Counted from the stretch's first letter, positions 1-9,819 are shown. The stretch is DNA of 64,000 bases from Brachyspira hampsonii 30446 (GCF_000316195.1 NZ_JH994111.1:307605-371604), one strand, 5' to 3'. The notes: generated by a model not told the origin, from the letters alone. Made by a program: numbers and translations.

Positions 1-2338
1 GAGGATTTCCTATTATTATATCAAAGCCGTAATTATAGCTTTCTGGAAACTCTATATCATAATTAAAAAATTTATATTTTCTAGCAACTCTCGAAACTTC
101 TTTAAAATCTTCAGAACCGCTGTTATAATGCTCTATATCTCTTAAATTAGTATAAGGATCTATACTCAAAACTTCGGCATCTTTTTTCTTCTTCAAACTC
201 TCTTTTAATTTTTTATATGTAACCAAATCCAATATAGAAGATAATTTTCTCTGTTTAGGAAGTATTTCATTAATATATATTTCTTTTGATTTTTCTATCT
301 CTTCGGTTGTGCTGTCTGGAAGAGATGATAACTGCTCGGATACATTTTTTAAATCTGCAAATACATCTCTGAAATCCTGAGAAAACAAATCTCTCTGATT
401 ATGTTCATTTTCATAATATTCGCTTAATGCCTTTTGTCCCTCTTCTATAGTGCTTCCTATTAATGAATTGCCCTCTTTTATATGATGTTCTATAAAACTT
501 AAAGGTGTGCCGAATATAAAAGTTTTAAGCCATAAACTCAGTCTTGTAAGTTCTACAGAAAAGTAATTTATATCAACACCGTATATAACTTTTTTTAATA
601 ATATTCTTTTTAATATTTGAAGCTCATCAATTTCCATATCTTCAAGATTATAATTGCTTAAATTATCTTTTATTTTTTCTTTTTCGCTCATTATATAATC
701 ATACAAATAATAAAAATCACCGTTCTCATTTTCACTTTTAAATATTCTTGAATAAATATTTTCTGTAAGGGCATCTAAAAAATCAACCAAAAAATGTCCG
801 CTTCCGCATGCATTATCAAGAACTTTTAAAGATAGTATATTATTTTTATATTTTTCATTTTGAAGTATTATATTAACCGCATCATGAACCATAAAATTTG
901 ATAATGATGCAGGAGTGTAGTAGCTTGCACTCATTTTTCTGCTGTTAGAACTATTAACTAAATATATGCTGTTAGGCTTTATCTCTCTTTCAACATCTAC
1001 TGTTATATTTTTATTTTTCTTTATCTCTTCATAATCATATATTTCAAAGTAGCCTGATTTTTTTTCTTTATTTTCTCTGTACTCTAAATAATATTTTTTC
1101 TCTGCAGCATGTCTGAATGTGTATTGAAGAAGTCCCTCATAAATATTGCCTATATGTGTTACAGACATTATTGAAAAGTTTCTTATATTAATTTTATTTT
1201 TATCATCTCTTATCTGAAGAAGTTCTTTTAAGATATCATATACCTCATCATTACTGAATAAGGTTTTATTTCTTTTATATTCAAATAAAGGTGCTTTATT
1301 TACATCAAAAAGCCCGCCATTTAAAAGCGGTATATGAAAAGGTATGCTTCCTTTATCTAGTATATCAAATAATTCGCATAATTCCTGATATGCTTTTAAT
1401 TTACTTTCTTTTTTTTCTGTGCTGTAATGCTCTTCTAATTTTTTATATAATGTAAATAATGCTTTTGATTTATAATGTTCATGCTCTGCGAATAATTGGC
1501 TTTCATATTTAGTTTCAAAGTATGCAATAAATAATAATCTATAAGCCATCATAATAGAATGATTAAACAGATTATCCAAACTTTCATCACTATATGATTT
1601 ATATAATACCTGTCCTATTTTTTCTATTATAGAATTATCTCCGTAAATAACATTTTTTAAATCTTCTTCTATTTCATTAATAGTTTCTTCATTTAAAGCA
1701 GCTATTTTTTGTGCATTGCTTTGTTTTTCTTTATCTTCCAAAACAAAGAATTTTTTTCTGAATATATAATAAAAATATTCAAAAGCTTCATAATTATCAT
1801 CATTAATAATATTTTCTAAATTTATTTCAAAAAATATTTTTTCAGATTTCTTATCTTTTAAATCATAAAGTCTCCATTCTTTACCATTTGATAATATTCC
1901 ATATCTTATACCTAAAAATAAATTATATCTTACAAGCTGCCTGTGAGGAGATTCTTTTATTTTTTTACTGTCTAAACTTAATCCCCAGCTTTTAGCTTCA
2001 AATACAAGAAGTATATCATCTATATTTTCATTGTTAATATAATTATTCTTTATATCATCATCAGAAAATAATATATAATCAGGCTTCATTTCTTCGCCAT
2101 GTATTATTATTACTTTTTGATTTATGTATTTATATTCAAATGCATTTGTTAATATAGGTTTTATAAATTCATCTTCCAATTGACTTTCATTTAACTTTTT
2201 TAAGTCATATTTTTTATATAATGATTTTATATAATCAAATGCTTTTTTGCAGTTATCATCATCATTAAAATATTTTTTTATATCAGAATTCAAAACTCTA
2301 TCAGAAAAATAGTTATTTTTTATATAATCATATATCAT
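1..2338 (-). CDS. Type IIG restriction-modification enzyme (Eco57I-like), C-terminal part missing at window edge
   Basis: A long reading frame runs from an ATG at 2338 off the left edge, so about 779 codons are visible. The N-terminal 130 residues look like a PD-(D/E)xK nuclease: a Pro-Asp-Tyr-Ile-Leu strand is followed by Leu-Val-Phe-Glu-Ala-Lys (the E-x-K pair). The middle is helical and resembles the linker of fused IIG enzymes. Near 795-835 the N6-adenine methylase motif I reads LDNACGSGHFLVDF, preceded by SYYTPASLSNFMV. The last visible residues are DIIIGNP, the beginning of motif IV NPPY, cut by the edge. Such enzymes methylate adenine and cleave near the same site in one polypeptide. 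The target-recognition domain lies outside the window. Only a weak Shine-Dalgarno is seen. Specificity cannot be read. Confidence 0.85.
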   Translation of the reverse strand, partial: MIYDYIKNNYFSDRVLNSDIKKYFNDDDNCKKAFDYIKSLYKKYDLKKLNESQLEDEFIKPILTNAFEYKYINQKVIIIHGEEMKPDYILFSDDDIKNNYINNENIDDILLVFEAKSWGLSLDSKKIKESPHRQLVRYNLFLGIRYGILSNGKEWRLYDLKDKKSEKIFFEINLENIINDDNYEAFEYFYYIFRKKFFVLEDKEKQSNAQKIAALNEETINEIEEDLKNVIYGDNSIIEKIGQVLYKSYSDESLDNLFNHSIMMAYRLLFIAYFETKYESQLFAEHEHYKSKALFTLYKKLEEHYSTEKKESKLKAYQELCELFDILDKGSIPFHIPLLNGGLFDVNKAPLFEYKRNKTLFSNDEVYDILKELLQIRDDKNKINIRNFSIMSVTHIGNIYEGLLQYTFRHAAEKKYYLEYRENKEKKSGYFEIYDYEEIKKNKNITVDVEREIKPNSIYLVNSSNSRKMSASYYTPASLSNFMVHDAVNIILQNEKYKNNILSLKVLDNACGSGHFLVDFLDALTENIYSRIFKSENENGDFYYLYDYIMSEKEKIKDNLSNYNLEDMEIDELQILKRILLKKVIYGVDINYFSVELTRLSLWLKTFIFGTPLSFIEHHIKEGNSLIGSTIEEGQKALSEYYENEHNQRDLFSQDFRDVFADLKNVSEQLSSLPDSTTEEIEKSKEIYINEILPKQRKLSSILDLVTYKKLKESLKKKKDAEVLSIDPYTNLRDIEHYNSGSEDFKEVSRVARKYKFFNYDIEFPESYNYGFDIIIGNP

Positions 2339-2411
2339 AAATAAAAACCTATATTTAATTTAATATCTTTGTAAATACAATATAAATGAAATATATAAAA
2401 ATGCAATTATT

Positions 2412-3827
2412 TTAATTCTTATTTATCTTTACAGCAAATTTAGGCAAAGTAAGCATGTATATAAAAGAAATACCTATACTAATAAGATTAAAAAATGAGT
2501 AAGGCATGTACTGTAAAGTATGCACCCCAAGTATAGAAGTCATATAAACTCCCGTAACAGTCCAAGGAAGCAGAACTTCTGTGAGTGTTCCTCCTTCTTC
2601 CATAGTTCTTGAGAGTACGCCTCTGTTTACATTATATTTATCATATACAGTTTTTAATACAGACCCCAATGTTAAAAATGTAAACTGCAAACTGCTTAAT
2701 GCTGAATTAATAGTGAATGTTGTAAGCCAAGTTGTAAATATTAAACTTCTTGCCCCTTTTGTGATTTTTATCAATAGTTCTATTAGAGTATTGAAAGTGC
2801 CTATAAGTTCAAGCATAGCTCCGTAAGTAAGAGCAAGTATTAAAAATAATACGCTAGGCATAGTGCTTATCATACCACCTCTATTAAGTAAAAAATGTAA
2901 ACTTTCTGGTATATTATCAGGATTAACTGTAGGAGACATTGATATATTAAATCCTGTTACAAAAGATTTCATAGAGTTTATTAGGCCGAAATCTTGAATT
3001 ACAGCTCCAATTATTATAGCAATTAAACTTCCTATAAACATAGTAATTACAGGATTAACTCCTTTAACGCTTGCAATAAGTACGAATACAGGAGGCACTA
3101 ATAAAAGTATATTAAAATTAAATATTTGTTCTAGAGAAGTCAATATCTCCTGAGCTTCTTTCAAATTTGATATATTAACATTTGGATCTGCGGCATTCAA
3201 TCCCAATACTGTAAAAACTAAAGCGGCTAATATTGCAGCAGGTATAGTATTTGCGAGCATAGTTTTTATATGATTAGAAAGCGTAGTACCTGCCCCCATA
3301 GCAGCTAGAACTGTAGTATCTGATATAGGAGAGTTTTTATCTCCAAGGTAAGCACCGCTTATAACGGCACCTGCAACTAAAGGCAAAGGTGTATTTGTAG
3401 CCTGAGCAATACCTATGAATGCAACGCCTGCAGTAGAAGCAGATCCCCAAGAAGTTCCTGTAAATACAGAAAGAAATGAAGTTACAATAAAAGCCATTAC
3501 AGGTATAAATGACGGATGTATTAATTTTATTCCATAGTATATAAGCATAGGTACTGTTCCAGAATATACCCAAGCTCCAACTACCACACCTATCAGTATA
3601 AATATCAATACTCCAATCCAAGTATCAACTACTTTTTTTATGAATGCATTTTCCATATCCTTCCATTTATATCCTGCAAAGTATGCTATTATACATGCGG
3701 ATAAAGTTCCTAGTGTAAGTAAAAATTCTATAGGAACGCCGTATTGTACAGTAAATATTAAAACGGTTATAAGTATGAAGAGCAGCGGAAATAGTTTCCA
3801 GAAAGTATTAATTTTTTTTGTTTTCAT
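2412..3827 (-). CDS. nhaC: Na+/H+ antiporter, NhaC family
   Basis: The product has about 471 residues with many hydrophobic segments. It shows the NhaC/ArsB-like pattern, including an SVFTGTSWGSASTAGVAFIG stretch and a GAYLGDKNSPISDTTVLAA stretch typical of the family. It should exchange Na+ for H+ across the inner membrane; some relatives exchange malate/lactate together with Na+/H+, so the substrate is not certain. I place the start at 3827 rather than the more upstream ATG at 3845, because AGAGGT lies 6-7 bases before the 3827 ATG and would fall inside the longer reading frame. The gene is 73 bases upstream of the IIG enzyme gene on the same strand, with no terminator obvious between them. 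Confidence 0.85.
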   Translation of the reverse strand: MKTKKINTFWKLFPLLFILITVLIFTVQYGVPIEFLLTLGTLSACIIAYFAGYKWKDMENAFIKKVVDTWIGVLIFILIGVVVGAWVYSGTVPMLIYYGIKLIHPSFIPVMAFIVTSFLSVFTGTSWGSASTAGVAFIGIAQATNTPLPLVAGAVISGAYLGDKNSPISDTTVLAAMGAGTTLSNHIKTMLANTIPAAILAALVFTVLGLNAADPNVNISNLKEAQEILTSLEQIFNFNILLLVPPVFVLIASVKGVNPVITMFIGSLIAIIIGAVIQDFGLINSMKSFVTGFNISMSPTVNPDNIPESLHFLLNRGGMISTMPSVLFLILALTYGAMLELIGTFNTLIELLIKITKGARSLIFTTWLTTFTINSALSSLQFTFLTLGSVLKTVYDKYNVNRGVLSRTMEEGGTLTEVLLPWTVTGVYMTSILGVHTLQYMPYSFFNLISIGISFIYMLTLPKFAVKINKN

Positions 3828-3974
3828 AAAGATACCTCTATGCATTGTATACTATATTAGGGTATTATATATTCATACTCATAATAAATCAATCCTATTT
3901 AATTTTAATTATTAATTAGTATGTTTGTTTTAAAGTAAATTAATAAGTATTTGTAGTATTCTTTATAATAGTGA

Positions 3975-4185
3975 TTACTAAGCACGCGTTAGATTCGCTG
4001 TAAAAATAAGTACAGTTAATAACTTCATATTTACCATATATTTAAATTCATTTACCGCGTGTTATTAAAGCTCTAAAATTTAAAAAACATTTGGGCGGGC
4101 ATGCTTTTTCTTGATGAAGTAACAATGATTAATAAAATTTTTATTATAGTGTTAAGTTATAAATTTTATAGGGTGGGGATTAAAG
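3975..4185 (+). repeat. G-rich motif repeat, single-arm copy (family 2)
   Basis: Non-coding stretch with three ordered motifs: GCGTGTTATTAAAG at about 4057, TTGGGCGGGC at about 4091, and GGGTGGGGATTAAAG at 4171. The intervals are 36 and 78 bases. The same motifs at nearly the same intervals (37 and 79) occur at 11126-11256. A GCACGCG near 3983 may be the remnant of the opposite arm. No protein frame is evident. Function unknown. Confidence 0.6.
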
Positions 4186-4276
4186 TAAATTTTGTAATCT
4201 TAATTTGTTTTAATACTACAATAAGTAAAATATATACTATTTTATAAATGTTTTTTGAATAGTTATAATATTTATT

Positions 4277-4602
4277 AGACTTGTTTCAAAACTACTTGAC
4301 AATATTAATTATAAAAATTATTTAATTTTAAAATTACAGAGATGATGTTTTACATGTTGTACAAATTATTATTTTAGTATATAAATATACATCCTTTCAC
4401 CTGCCGTAGGCACACAAAGTGAGGCGTACTTCGTATGCTTCTCACCGCAGGCGGGCTGCCTGGGTCACCACCGAGTAGGTGCCTTGCAGAGCGGGCAGCA
4501 AAAGAAGTGGGGGGCCGAAGGCACGCAGAGCGTGGCAACGCAGTGTACTTCGTAGGGCTAGTCCCCACAAATTATAAATAAAATTACTTTTGAAACAAGT
4601 CT
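4277..4602. mobile_element. MITE-like element, family 1, copy A
   Basis: Terminal inverted repeats AGACTTGTTTCAAAA (4277-4291) and TTTTGAAACAAGTCT (4588-4602) are perfect over 15 bases. ATT precedes the left end and ATT follows the right end, consistent with a 3-bp target duplication. The left third is AT-rich and continues with ACTACTTGACAA as in the other copies. The core at about 4390-4565 is strikingly GC-rich, with tandem-like motifs such as GAGGCGTACTTCGTATG. No transposase is encoded, so it would be non-autonomous. Confidence 0.75.
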
Positions 4603-4654
4603 ATTATAGGCTTTTTATTAAGTATATTAAATTAATATTAAACTATTTATATTA

Positions 4655-4683
4655 TTGACTTTTAGCCAAAAATATAATAGAAT
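4655..4683 (+). promoter_or_regulatory. Putative sigma-70 promoter for cheW
   Basis: TTGACT at 4655 and TAGAAT at 4678, spaced 17 bases, about 100 bases before the CheW start. No other gene lies between. Confidence 0.5.
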
Positions 4684-4782
4684 AGTCTCTATAAATTTTA
4701 TATACAATGTGTTTATATATATAAAATATAAGAAATCATTTCCGATAATATATTAACCTTTAAAATTATGGAGGCATAATAA

Positions 4783-5295
4783 ATGGCAGAGCAGACAGAG
4801 CAACAACCTATTGAAAGTACTGAAAATAGAGTTGACCTCGAAGATAGTACCAACCTTGTTACTTTTAGATTAGGCAGCGGTGAGTATGCTATAGATATCA
4901 TGCAGGCTAAAGAGATAATTAAAATGGAAAAGATTACACTTATTCCTAATGCCCCAGATTTTGTAGAAGGTGTAATAAATTTAAGAGGTAATATTATACC
5001 TATAATTGATTTAAAAAAGAGATTCAATTTAGAAGAAACCGAAGGCGATAAAAATACAGGTATTATCATAGTAAAAATAGAAGATGTTGATATGGGTATA
5101 ATTATCGACTCTATTTCTAAGGTAGTATCCATTTCAAATTCTGATATTCAGCCTCCTCCTCCAATGCTTTCAGGTATAGGTCAGAAATATATTAAGGGTG
5201 TAGGTAAATTAGAAGATAAATTATTAGTTGTTTTAGACCTAGAAAAATTATTTACTACAGACGAAGAAGATGAAGAAGCATCAGCTGATAGTTAA
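4783..5295 (+). CDS. cheW: Chemotaxis coupling protein CheW
   Basis: The product has 170 residues. After an acidic, Gln-rich N-terminus of about 25 residues comes a standard CheW fold: VTFRLGSGEYAIDIMQAKEI, then ITLIPNAPDFVEGVINLRG and IIPIIDLKKRF. The C-terminal tail is Glu/Asp-rich. CheW links methyl-accepting receptors to the kinase CheA at the inner membrane and so feeds flagellar control. GGAGG lies 8 bases before the ATG. No other che gene is adjacent, although an MCP gene lies at 60754-62556. Its stop codon overlaps the stop of the convergent cyclo-ligase gene by a few bases. Confidence 0.9.
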   Translation: MAEQTEQQPIESTENRVDLEDSTNLVTFRLGSGEYAIDIMQAKEIIKMEKITLIPNAPDFVEGVINLRGNIIPIIDLKKRFNLEETEGDKNTGIIIVKIEDVDMGIIIDSISKVVSISNSDIQPPPPMLSGIGQKYIKGVGKLEDKLLVVLDLEKLFTTDEEDEEASADS

Positions 5296-5897
5296 AAAGT
5301 AGCAGTTATTACTTTACTTTCACTGATAATAATATCTAATATCTCATCATTATCATCTTTTGGTATTGACGGAAGTATCTGATAATCATAAGCCAATCCT
5401 ATTCTTAAGGCACTTTTATTAATTCTTAATATATTGTCATAATATCCTCTTCCAAATCCTAGTCTATTACATTTTTCATCAAAAACCAAAGCAGGAATAA
5501 TGAACATAGATACTTCATTTATATCACAGTCTTTACAATATTCAAAAGGTTCTCCGCATCCGAATTTTGTATTTCTGTTGATATCTTTATCATAATCATT
5601 TATATATTTTAATTTCATATTATGATTATCTATAAGGAACGGTACAGATACTTTAATATTATTTTTTAAAGCATATTTGATTATTTCTTCAGTTGGTACT
5701 TCATTATTGAAGTCTGCATATACACATATAGAATTGAATTTATTAATATTTACTATATTTCTAAATTTTTTAGAAATTATAGAACTTTTATCCTTAATAA
5801 AATTAGAATCTAAATTGTTTCTTATGAGTTTAAAGGATTCTCTTATTAATTTTTTTTCTTTTTTAATATTATCTTCATTAGGAGAAATTTTCATCAT
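5292..5897 (-). CDS. 5-formyltetrahydrofolate cyclo-ligase
   Basis: The product has 201 residues, the usual length for the MTHFS/YgfA family, which converts 5-formyl-THF to 5,10-methenyl-THF with ATP. An N-terminal basic helix carries Lys and Arg (EKKLIRESFKLIRNNL). The signature RLGFGRGYYDNIL is near residue 150, preceded by MFIIPALVFDEKCN. The start at 5897 lies inside the end of the upstream PilZ gene (20-base overlap), implying translational coupling. Two consecutive ATGs (5897 and 5894) make the exact start ambiguous by one codon. The gene converges on cheW with overlapping stop codons. Confidence 0.9.
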   Translation of the reverse strand: MMKISPNEDNIKKEKKLIRESFKLIRNNLDSNFIKDKSSIISKKFRNIVNINKFNSICVYADFNNEVPTEEIIKYALKNNIKVSVPFLIDNHNMKLKYINDYDKDINRNTKFGCGEPFEYCKDCDINEVSMFIIPALVFDEKCNRLGFGRGYYDNILRINKSALRIGLAYDYQILPSIPKDDNDEILDIIISESKVITATF

Positions 5898-6633
5898 TTA
5901 ATTCTACTAATAATTCCTGTAATAATTTATCTCTAATAATTTGATCAATAATTTTTTGAGATGCCATACCTATATCAATAAACTGTACAGCAAAACCTTT
6001 AGGTAAGTCAGGTTTTTGATTATCATTATTAATCCAAACTACTTTAGCTTCAGTGAATAACTTGAAATCTTTAAAAGATATAGTAAGTCCAAGCATATCA
6101 CCCTTATCAGGAATATTAGTATCAGATGATATATAAGCACCATTTCCGCTTATAGAAAGTATATTTCTATCTATAGTTCCTCTAATCTTATCTTTATATG
6201 CTATGACAACATTTAAAGGCCAATTAACTCTTGAATACTGCCTTCTTTTAGTATTTCCATCTTCTAATATCTTTGAAACTTCATTTTGTATGGATTGTAC
6301 TATTACACTTACATCTGTATTTCTATGGAATATTAAAGCATAAGGATATGCCGTTTCATCAAAACCATCTGAAACATCAGTCATAACCAATTTTATTTGA
6401 GGATTAATTTTTTTTACTTTATCTACAAATAAACTGATAGCATCTTTTTCACTTTCATTGTATCTTACAATATAAAAATATATACTTAAATTATTTTCTA
6501 TGATATATCCTAAAGAGGAATTAATATCATTGAAAGTGCTTATATCGAATATATTATTAAAAGCATTTTTATATTTAGTTAAAATAGAAGGATTATTTTC
6601 TATGATTACACCTTTTACTTGTTCTTTATCCAT
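5878..6633 (-). CDS. PilZ-domain protein with N-terminal receiver-like domain
   Basis: The product has 251 residues. Residues 1-120 resemble a response-regulator fold in strand/helix pattern (VKGVIIENNPSIL, then KLVMTDV), but I do not see the acidic pocket plus phospho-acceptor convincingly. Residues 128-235 are a PilZ domain: RRQYSRVNWPL supplies the RxxxR c-di-GMP motif. The second motif, normally (D/N)xSxxG, reads SISGNG, with Ser at the first position. A c-di-GMP effector role is likely but ligand affinity is uncertain. AGGAG precedes the ATG by 8 bases. Two MITE-like elements separate it from the divergent DUF1232 gene. Confidence 0.75.
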   Translation of the reverse strand: MDKEQVKGVIIENNPSILTKYKNAFNNIFDISTFNDINSSLGYIIENNLSIYFYIVRYNESEKDAISLFVDKVKKINPQIKLVMTDVSDGFDETAYPYALIFHRNTDVSVIVQSIQNEVSKILEDGNTKRRQYSRVNWPLNVVIAYKDKIRGTIDRNILSISGNGAYISSDTNIPDKGDMLGLTISFKDFKLFTEAKVVWINNDNQKPDLPKGFAVQFIDIGMASQKIIDQIIRDKLLQELLVELNDENFS

Positions 6634-6727
6634 TATTGCTTCTCCTGATAATACTTGCTTATTAAGTATAACATAATTTATTATTTATGCAATATTTTGA
6701 ACGAAAAAATAAAAGTATAAAGTTATT

Positions 6728-6970
6728 ATACTTGTTTCAAAACTACTTGACAAGATTACATATGAAAATTTCGTAATTTTATAATTTATAAAATAATGTT
6801 TGACATGTTTTATAAATTATTGTTATAGTATATAAATATGCAGTCTTTTTGCTTCTTTGTGCCAACAAAAGAAGTGGGGTTGGCACGACTGTGTGCTTCG
6901 CAGCAAAGCCCCAACTATAATTTAAAAATATTAAATTAAAAATTTATAAATTTAGTTTTGAAACAAGTCT
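6728..6970. mobile_element. MITE-like element, family 1, copy B
   Basis: Left end ATACTTGTTTCAAAACTA and right end TTAGTTTTGAAACAAGTCT form the same terminal inverted repeat as copy A with one change. ATT flanks both ends (6725-6727 and 6971-6973). The left arm contains TTGACA-18-TATAGT reading inward. The short GC-rich core includes GTGCCAAC and GTTGGCAC as an inverted repeat and ends in CGCAGCAAAGCCCC. Confidence 0.75.
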
Positions 6971-6986
6971 ATTGATATTTTCTATT

Positions 6987-7218
6987 AGATTTGTTTCAAA
7001 ACTACTTGACAAGATTATATATTAAAATTTTGTAATTTATCAATTATAAGATAATGCTTTATATGTTGCATAAACTATTATTATAGTATATAAATATTTA
7101 GTCTTTTACGAAAGCGTAGCCGGGCTTATATAGTATATAGTATATAGTTTCTTACGATTGTATGCTTCGTAGAGATAGCCCCATCAAAATTATAAAAAAT
7201 TAGTTTTGAAACAAGTCT
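6987..7218. mobile_element. MITE-like element, family 1, copy C
   Basis: Left end AGATTTGTTTCAAAACTA and right end TTAGTTTTGAAACAAGTCT, again with ATT on both sides (6984-6986 and 7219-7221). The core is degraded compared with other copies and carries a short TATATAGTA run, but keeps ATGCTTCGTAGAGATAGCCCC. It sits 16 bases from copy B in the same orientation. Confidence 0.72.
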
Positions 7219-7270
7219 ATTTATATGTTATAATAAAACATGAATTAATAAAAGTATTAAGAGAGTGCTT

Positions 7271-7717
7271 ATGGGAATAAGAGAAAAATCAAAAGAATTA
7301 TGGGATAAAATTTCATTAGCAACTACATTTGATAAGTTAACATCTATTATTGATAAAACAAAAGATATACTGAATCTTTCATCATCAAGACATCTTTCTA
7401 AGTTTTTAGATAAAATACAATTAATGGTTGATATGATAGGGGATTATGTTAATGGTAACTATAAAGATGTTCCTTGGAAAAGTTTATCTGCTATAGCTGG
7501 AGCATTAATATATTTAATACTTCCTTTAGATGTTCTTCCTGATTTATTTCCAATTATAGGATTATTAGATGATGCATTTATAATAGGATTATGCATAAAA
7601 TATTTTTCTGAAGATTTAAATAAATACAAAGCTTGGAAGTATGGAGAATCAGAAGCCGAAGAAGCAGAATATGAAATAGTAAATGAAAAAAGAGAAGAAA
7701 CAGAAGATGATGAATAG
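7271..7717 (+). CDS. DUF1232 (YkvA-like) membrane protein
   Basis: The product has 148 residues. A basic, helical N-terminus is followed at about residues 73-110 by the DUF1232 core, PLDVLPDLFPIIGLLDDAFI, within hydrophobic helices. The last 30 residues are highly acidic. The family is widespread and its biochemical function is not established. I prefer the ATG at 7271, with AGAGAG 6-7 bases upstream, over a GTG two codons earlier. It is followed after 11 bases by recG on the same strand, so the two are probably co-transcribed. Confidence 0.8.
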   Translation: MGIREKSKELWDKISLATTFDKLTSIIDKTKDILNLSSSRHLSKFLDKIQLMVDMIGDYVNGNYKDVPWKSLSAIAGALIYLILPLDVLPDLFPIIGLLDDAFIIGLCIKYFSEDLNKYKAWKYGESEAEEAEYEIVNEKREETEDDE

Positions 7718-7728
7718 GGTATATAGAT

Positions 7729-9819
7729 TTGTTAAATAATGATTATAGTAAAGATATATTTACTAAGAGTATAAAATATTCAAAAGGCGTAGGTCCAAAA
7801 TACGCAGAAATACTAGCTAAAAAGGGTATAATTACTCTGTATGATTTAATAGCTTTTTTTCCTAGAACCTATGATGACAGAAGAAAAACTCTAAAACTTC
7901 ATGAAGCATTAGAAAATAAAGAAAAAACTTCTGTTGTATATGTAGAAGTTATAGATATTTCTAGTTTTACTTTTCAATATAGGAGTAAACCTCTAGTTAT
8001 AGTTACTGACGGTACTGCAATATGCGAAGTTCCTATTTACGGAGGAAGGCTTCCTGCAGGAGTGAGTAAAGGAGCTAAACTTTATCTTACAGGAAAATTT
8101 GTTAGAGGAAGCAGAGGAAAACTTCAATGCAGAATGACTGAGTTTGAAAAACCTTCTTCAAATGCATTGTCTTATGGAAAAATAGTACCAATATATCCTC
8201 TTACAGAAGGACTTTCTCAAAAAAAGTTAAGAACATTAATTGTAGATGAGCTTGAAGTATTTGAAAAGAATATGAAATACGATATACCTAGTGTCATTAA
8301 AAAAAAATACAGGCTTAAAAGTTTTGTTCCATCTATTATGGAGATGCATTTTCCTACATCATTTGAGGCTCTTGATGAGGCTAGGGAGAGCTTAATTTTT
8401 GAGGAGTTTCTAACCTTTCAATATATACATCTAAGTGAGAGAAGACCTAATATTTTAATAAAAGATGAAAGATACAATTCTTCAAATTTACTTGAAAAAG
8501 TAAAAACTACTATTCCTTTTGAACTTACTAAAGATCAATTAAATGCTATAGAAGAAATAAAAAATGATTTATTTTCAAAAAAGCAAATGTTTAGACTTCT
8601 TCAGGGAGATGTTGGAGCTGGTAAAACTATAGTGGCATTTTTAACTTCATTGATACCTGCAGAATCTGGATTTCAAACAGCATTTTTAGCCCCTACAGAA
8701 ATACTAGCATTGCAGCATTATAATACTTTTAAGAAACTTATTAAATCGGCTGGGCTAGAAGATATTATAAAAATAGATATACTTACATCTTCTGTAAACC
8801 AAAGTGAAAGAGGGTATTTATTGAAAAGGCTTAGGGAGGGTAAAAGCAGTATATTAGTAGGTACGCATTCTATTATATATGATGAAGTAGTATTTAAAAA
8901 TCTTTCTTATGCAATAGTAGATGAACAACAGAGATTTGGGGTCGCTCAAAGAAATAAATTATTATCAAAAGGAAAAAATGTTGATTATCTTCTTATGACA
9001 GCCACTCCAATTCCTCAGTCATTAGCATTAACATTATTTGGAGAATTGGATTTGTCTATTATAAAAACTCTTCCAAGCTCAAGAAAAGGAGTGCTTACAA
9101 AATATAAAGAGCTTTATGAAAGGGATCATTGTTATAAATTCTTAAAAAATAGAATATTAAAAGGTGAACAGGGATATGTCGTATTTCCTCTAATAGAAAA
9201 TAATGATTCTAGTTTTATTACTCTTTCAAGCGAGTTTCAGAGAGCTAAAGAAACATACTTCTCAGACACTCAAATAGAAATAATACATGGCAAAATGAAA
9301 GATGAAGAAAAAGAATATATAATGAACAGATTTGCAAATGGAGATATAAAAGTATTATTTTCAACTACTGTAATAGAAGTAGGTATTGATAATCCCAATG
9401 CCACAACTATATTAATTGAAGGAGCTGAGCGTTTTGGTTTATCGCAGCTTCATCAGCTTAGGGGTAGGGTAGGCAGAGGAGACAAATTAGGTTACTGCTA
9501 TCTTATACTTCACAGTGAGCTTAATGACATTATAAAAGAAAGAATTAATATAATATGCGAAACTACTGACGGATTTAAAATATCAGAAAAAGATTTGGAA
9601 TTAAGAGGTGCTGGGGAGTTTTTAGGAGATAAGCAAAGCGGTATTCCAGACTTTAAACTTGGAAATATCATAAAAGATAAAGAGATAATGCGTAAGGCTA
9701 AAGATGAAATGCGTTCTTTACTTAAAGATGAAAACTCAAAAGAAATTTTTTATAAAGAAAATGAAGCATTTATATTAAAGGCTAATTATCTAAAATCAAG
9801 AATAGTTAAAGATGAATAG
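7729..9819 (+). CDS. recG: ATP-dependent DNA helicase RecG
   Basis: The 696-residue length matches RecG, the helicase that remodels stalled replication forks and Holliday junctions. An N-terminal helix-hairpin-like segment (KGVGPKYAEILAKKGI) and an OB/wedge domain precede the helicase core. Walker A GDVGAGKT starts near residue 293. Motif II is DEQQRFGV near 398 (DEQHRFG in many RecGs). TATPIPQSLALTLFGELDLS and QLRGRVGRG follow. The start codon is TTG at 7729; no in-frame ATG is available near the conserved N-terminus, and AGGG lies about 10 bases upstream. An AT-rich hairpin at 9869-9902 may end the transcript. Confidence 0.95.
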   Translation: MLNNDYSKDIFTKSIKYSKGVGPKYAEILAKKGIITLYDLIAFFPRTYDDRRKTLKLHEALENKEKTSVVYVEVIDISSFTFQYRSKPLVIVTDGTAICEVPIYGGRLPAGVSKGAKLYLTGKFVRGSRGKLQCRMTEFEKPSSNALSYGKIVPIYPLTEGLSQKKLRTLIVDELEVFEKNMKYDIPSVIKKKYRLKSFVPSIMEMHFPTSFEALDEARESLIFEEFLTFQYIHLSERRPNILIKDERYNSSNLLEKVKTTIPFELTKDQLNAIEEIKNDLFSKKQMFRLLQGDVGAGKTIVAFLTSLIPAESGFQTAFLAPTEILALQHYNTFKKLIKSAGLEDIIKIDILTSSVNQSERGYLLKRLREGKSSILVGTHSIIYDEVVFKNLSYAIVDEQQRFGVAQRNKLLSKGKNVDYLLMTATPIPQSLALTLFGELDLSIIKTLPSSRKGVLTKYKELYERDHCYKFLKNRILKGEQGYVVFPLIENNDSSFITLSSEFQRAKETYFSDTQIEIIHGKMKDEEKEYIMNRFANGDIKVLFSTTVIEVGIDNPNATTILIEGAERFGLSQLHQLRGRVGRGDKLGYCYLILHSELNDIIKERINIICETTDGFKISEKDLELRGAGEFLGDKQSGIPDFKLGNIIKDKEIMRKAKDEMRSLLKDENSKEIFYKENEAFILKANYLKSRIVKDE

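Noticed and set aside
4374-4568. Minus-strand frame of 64 codons
   Set aside because: It coincides with the GC-rich core of copy A; no Shine-Dalgarno.
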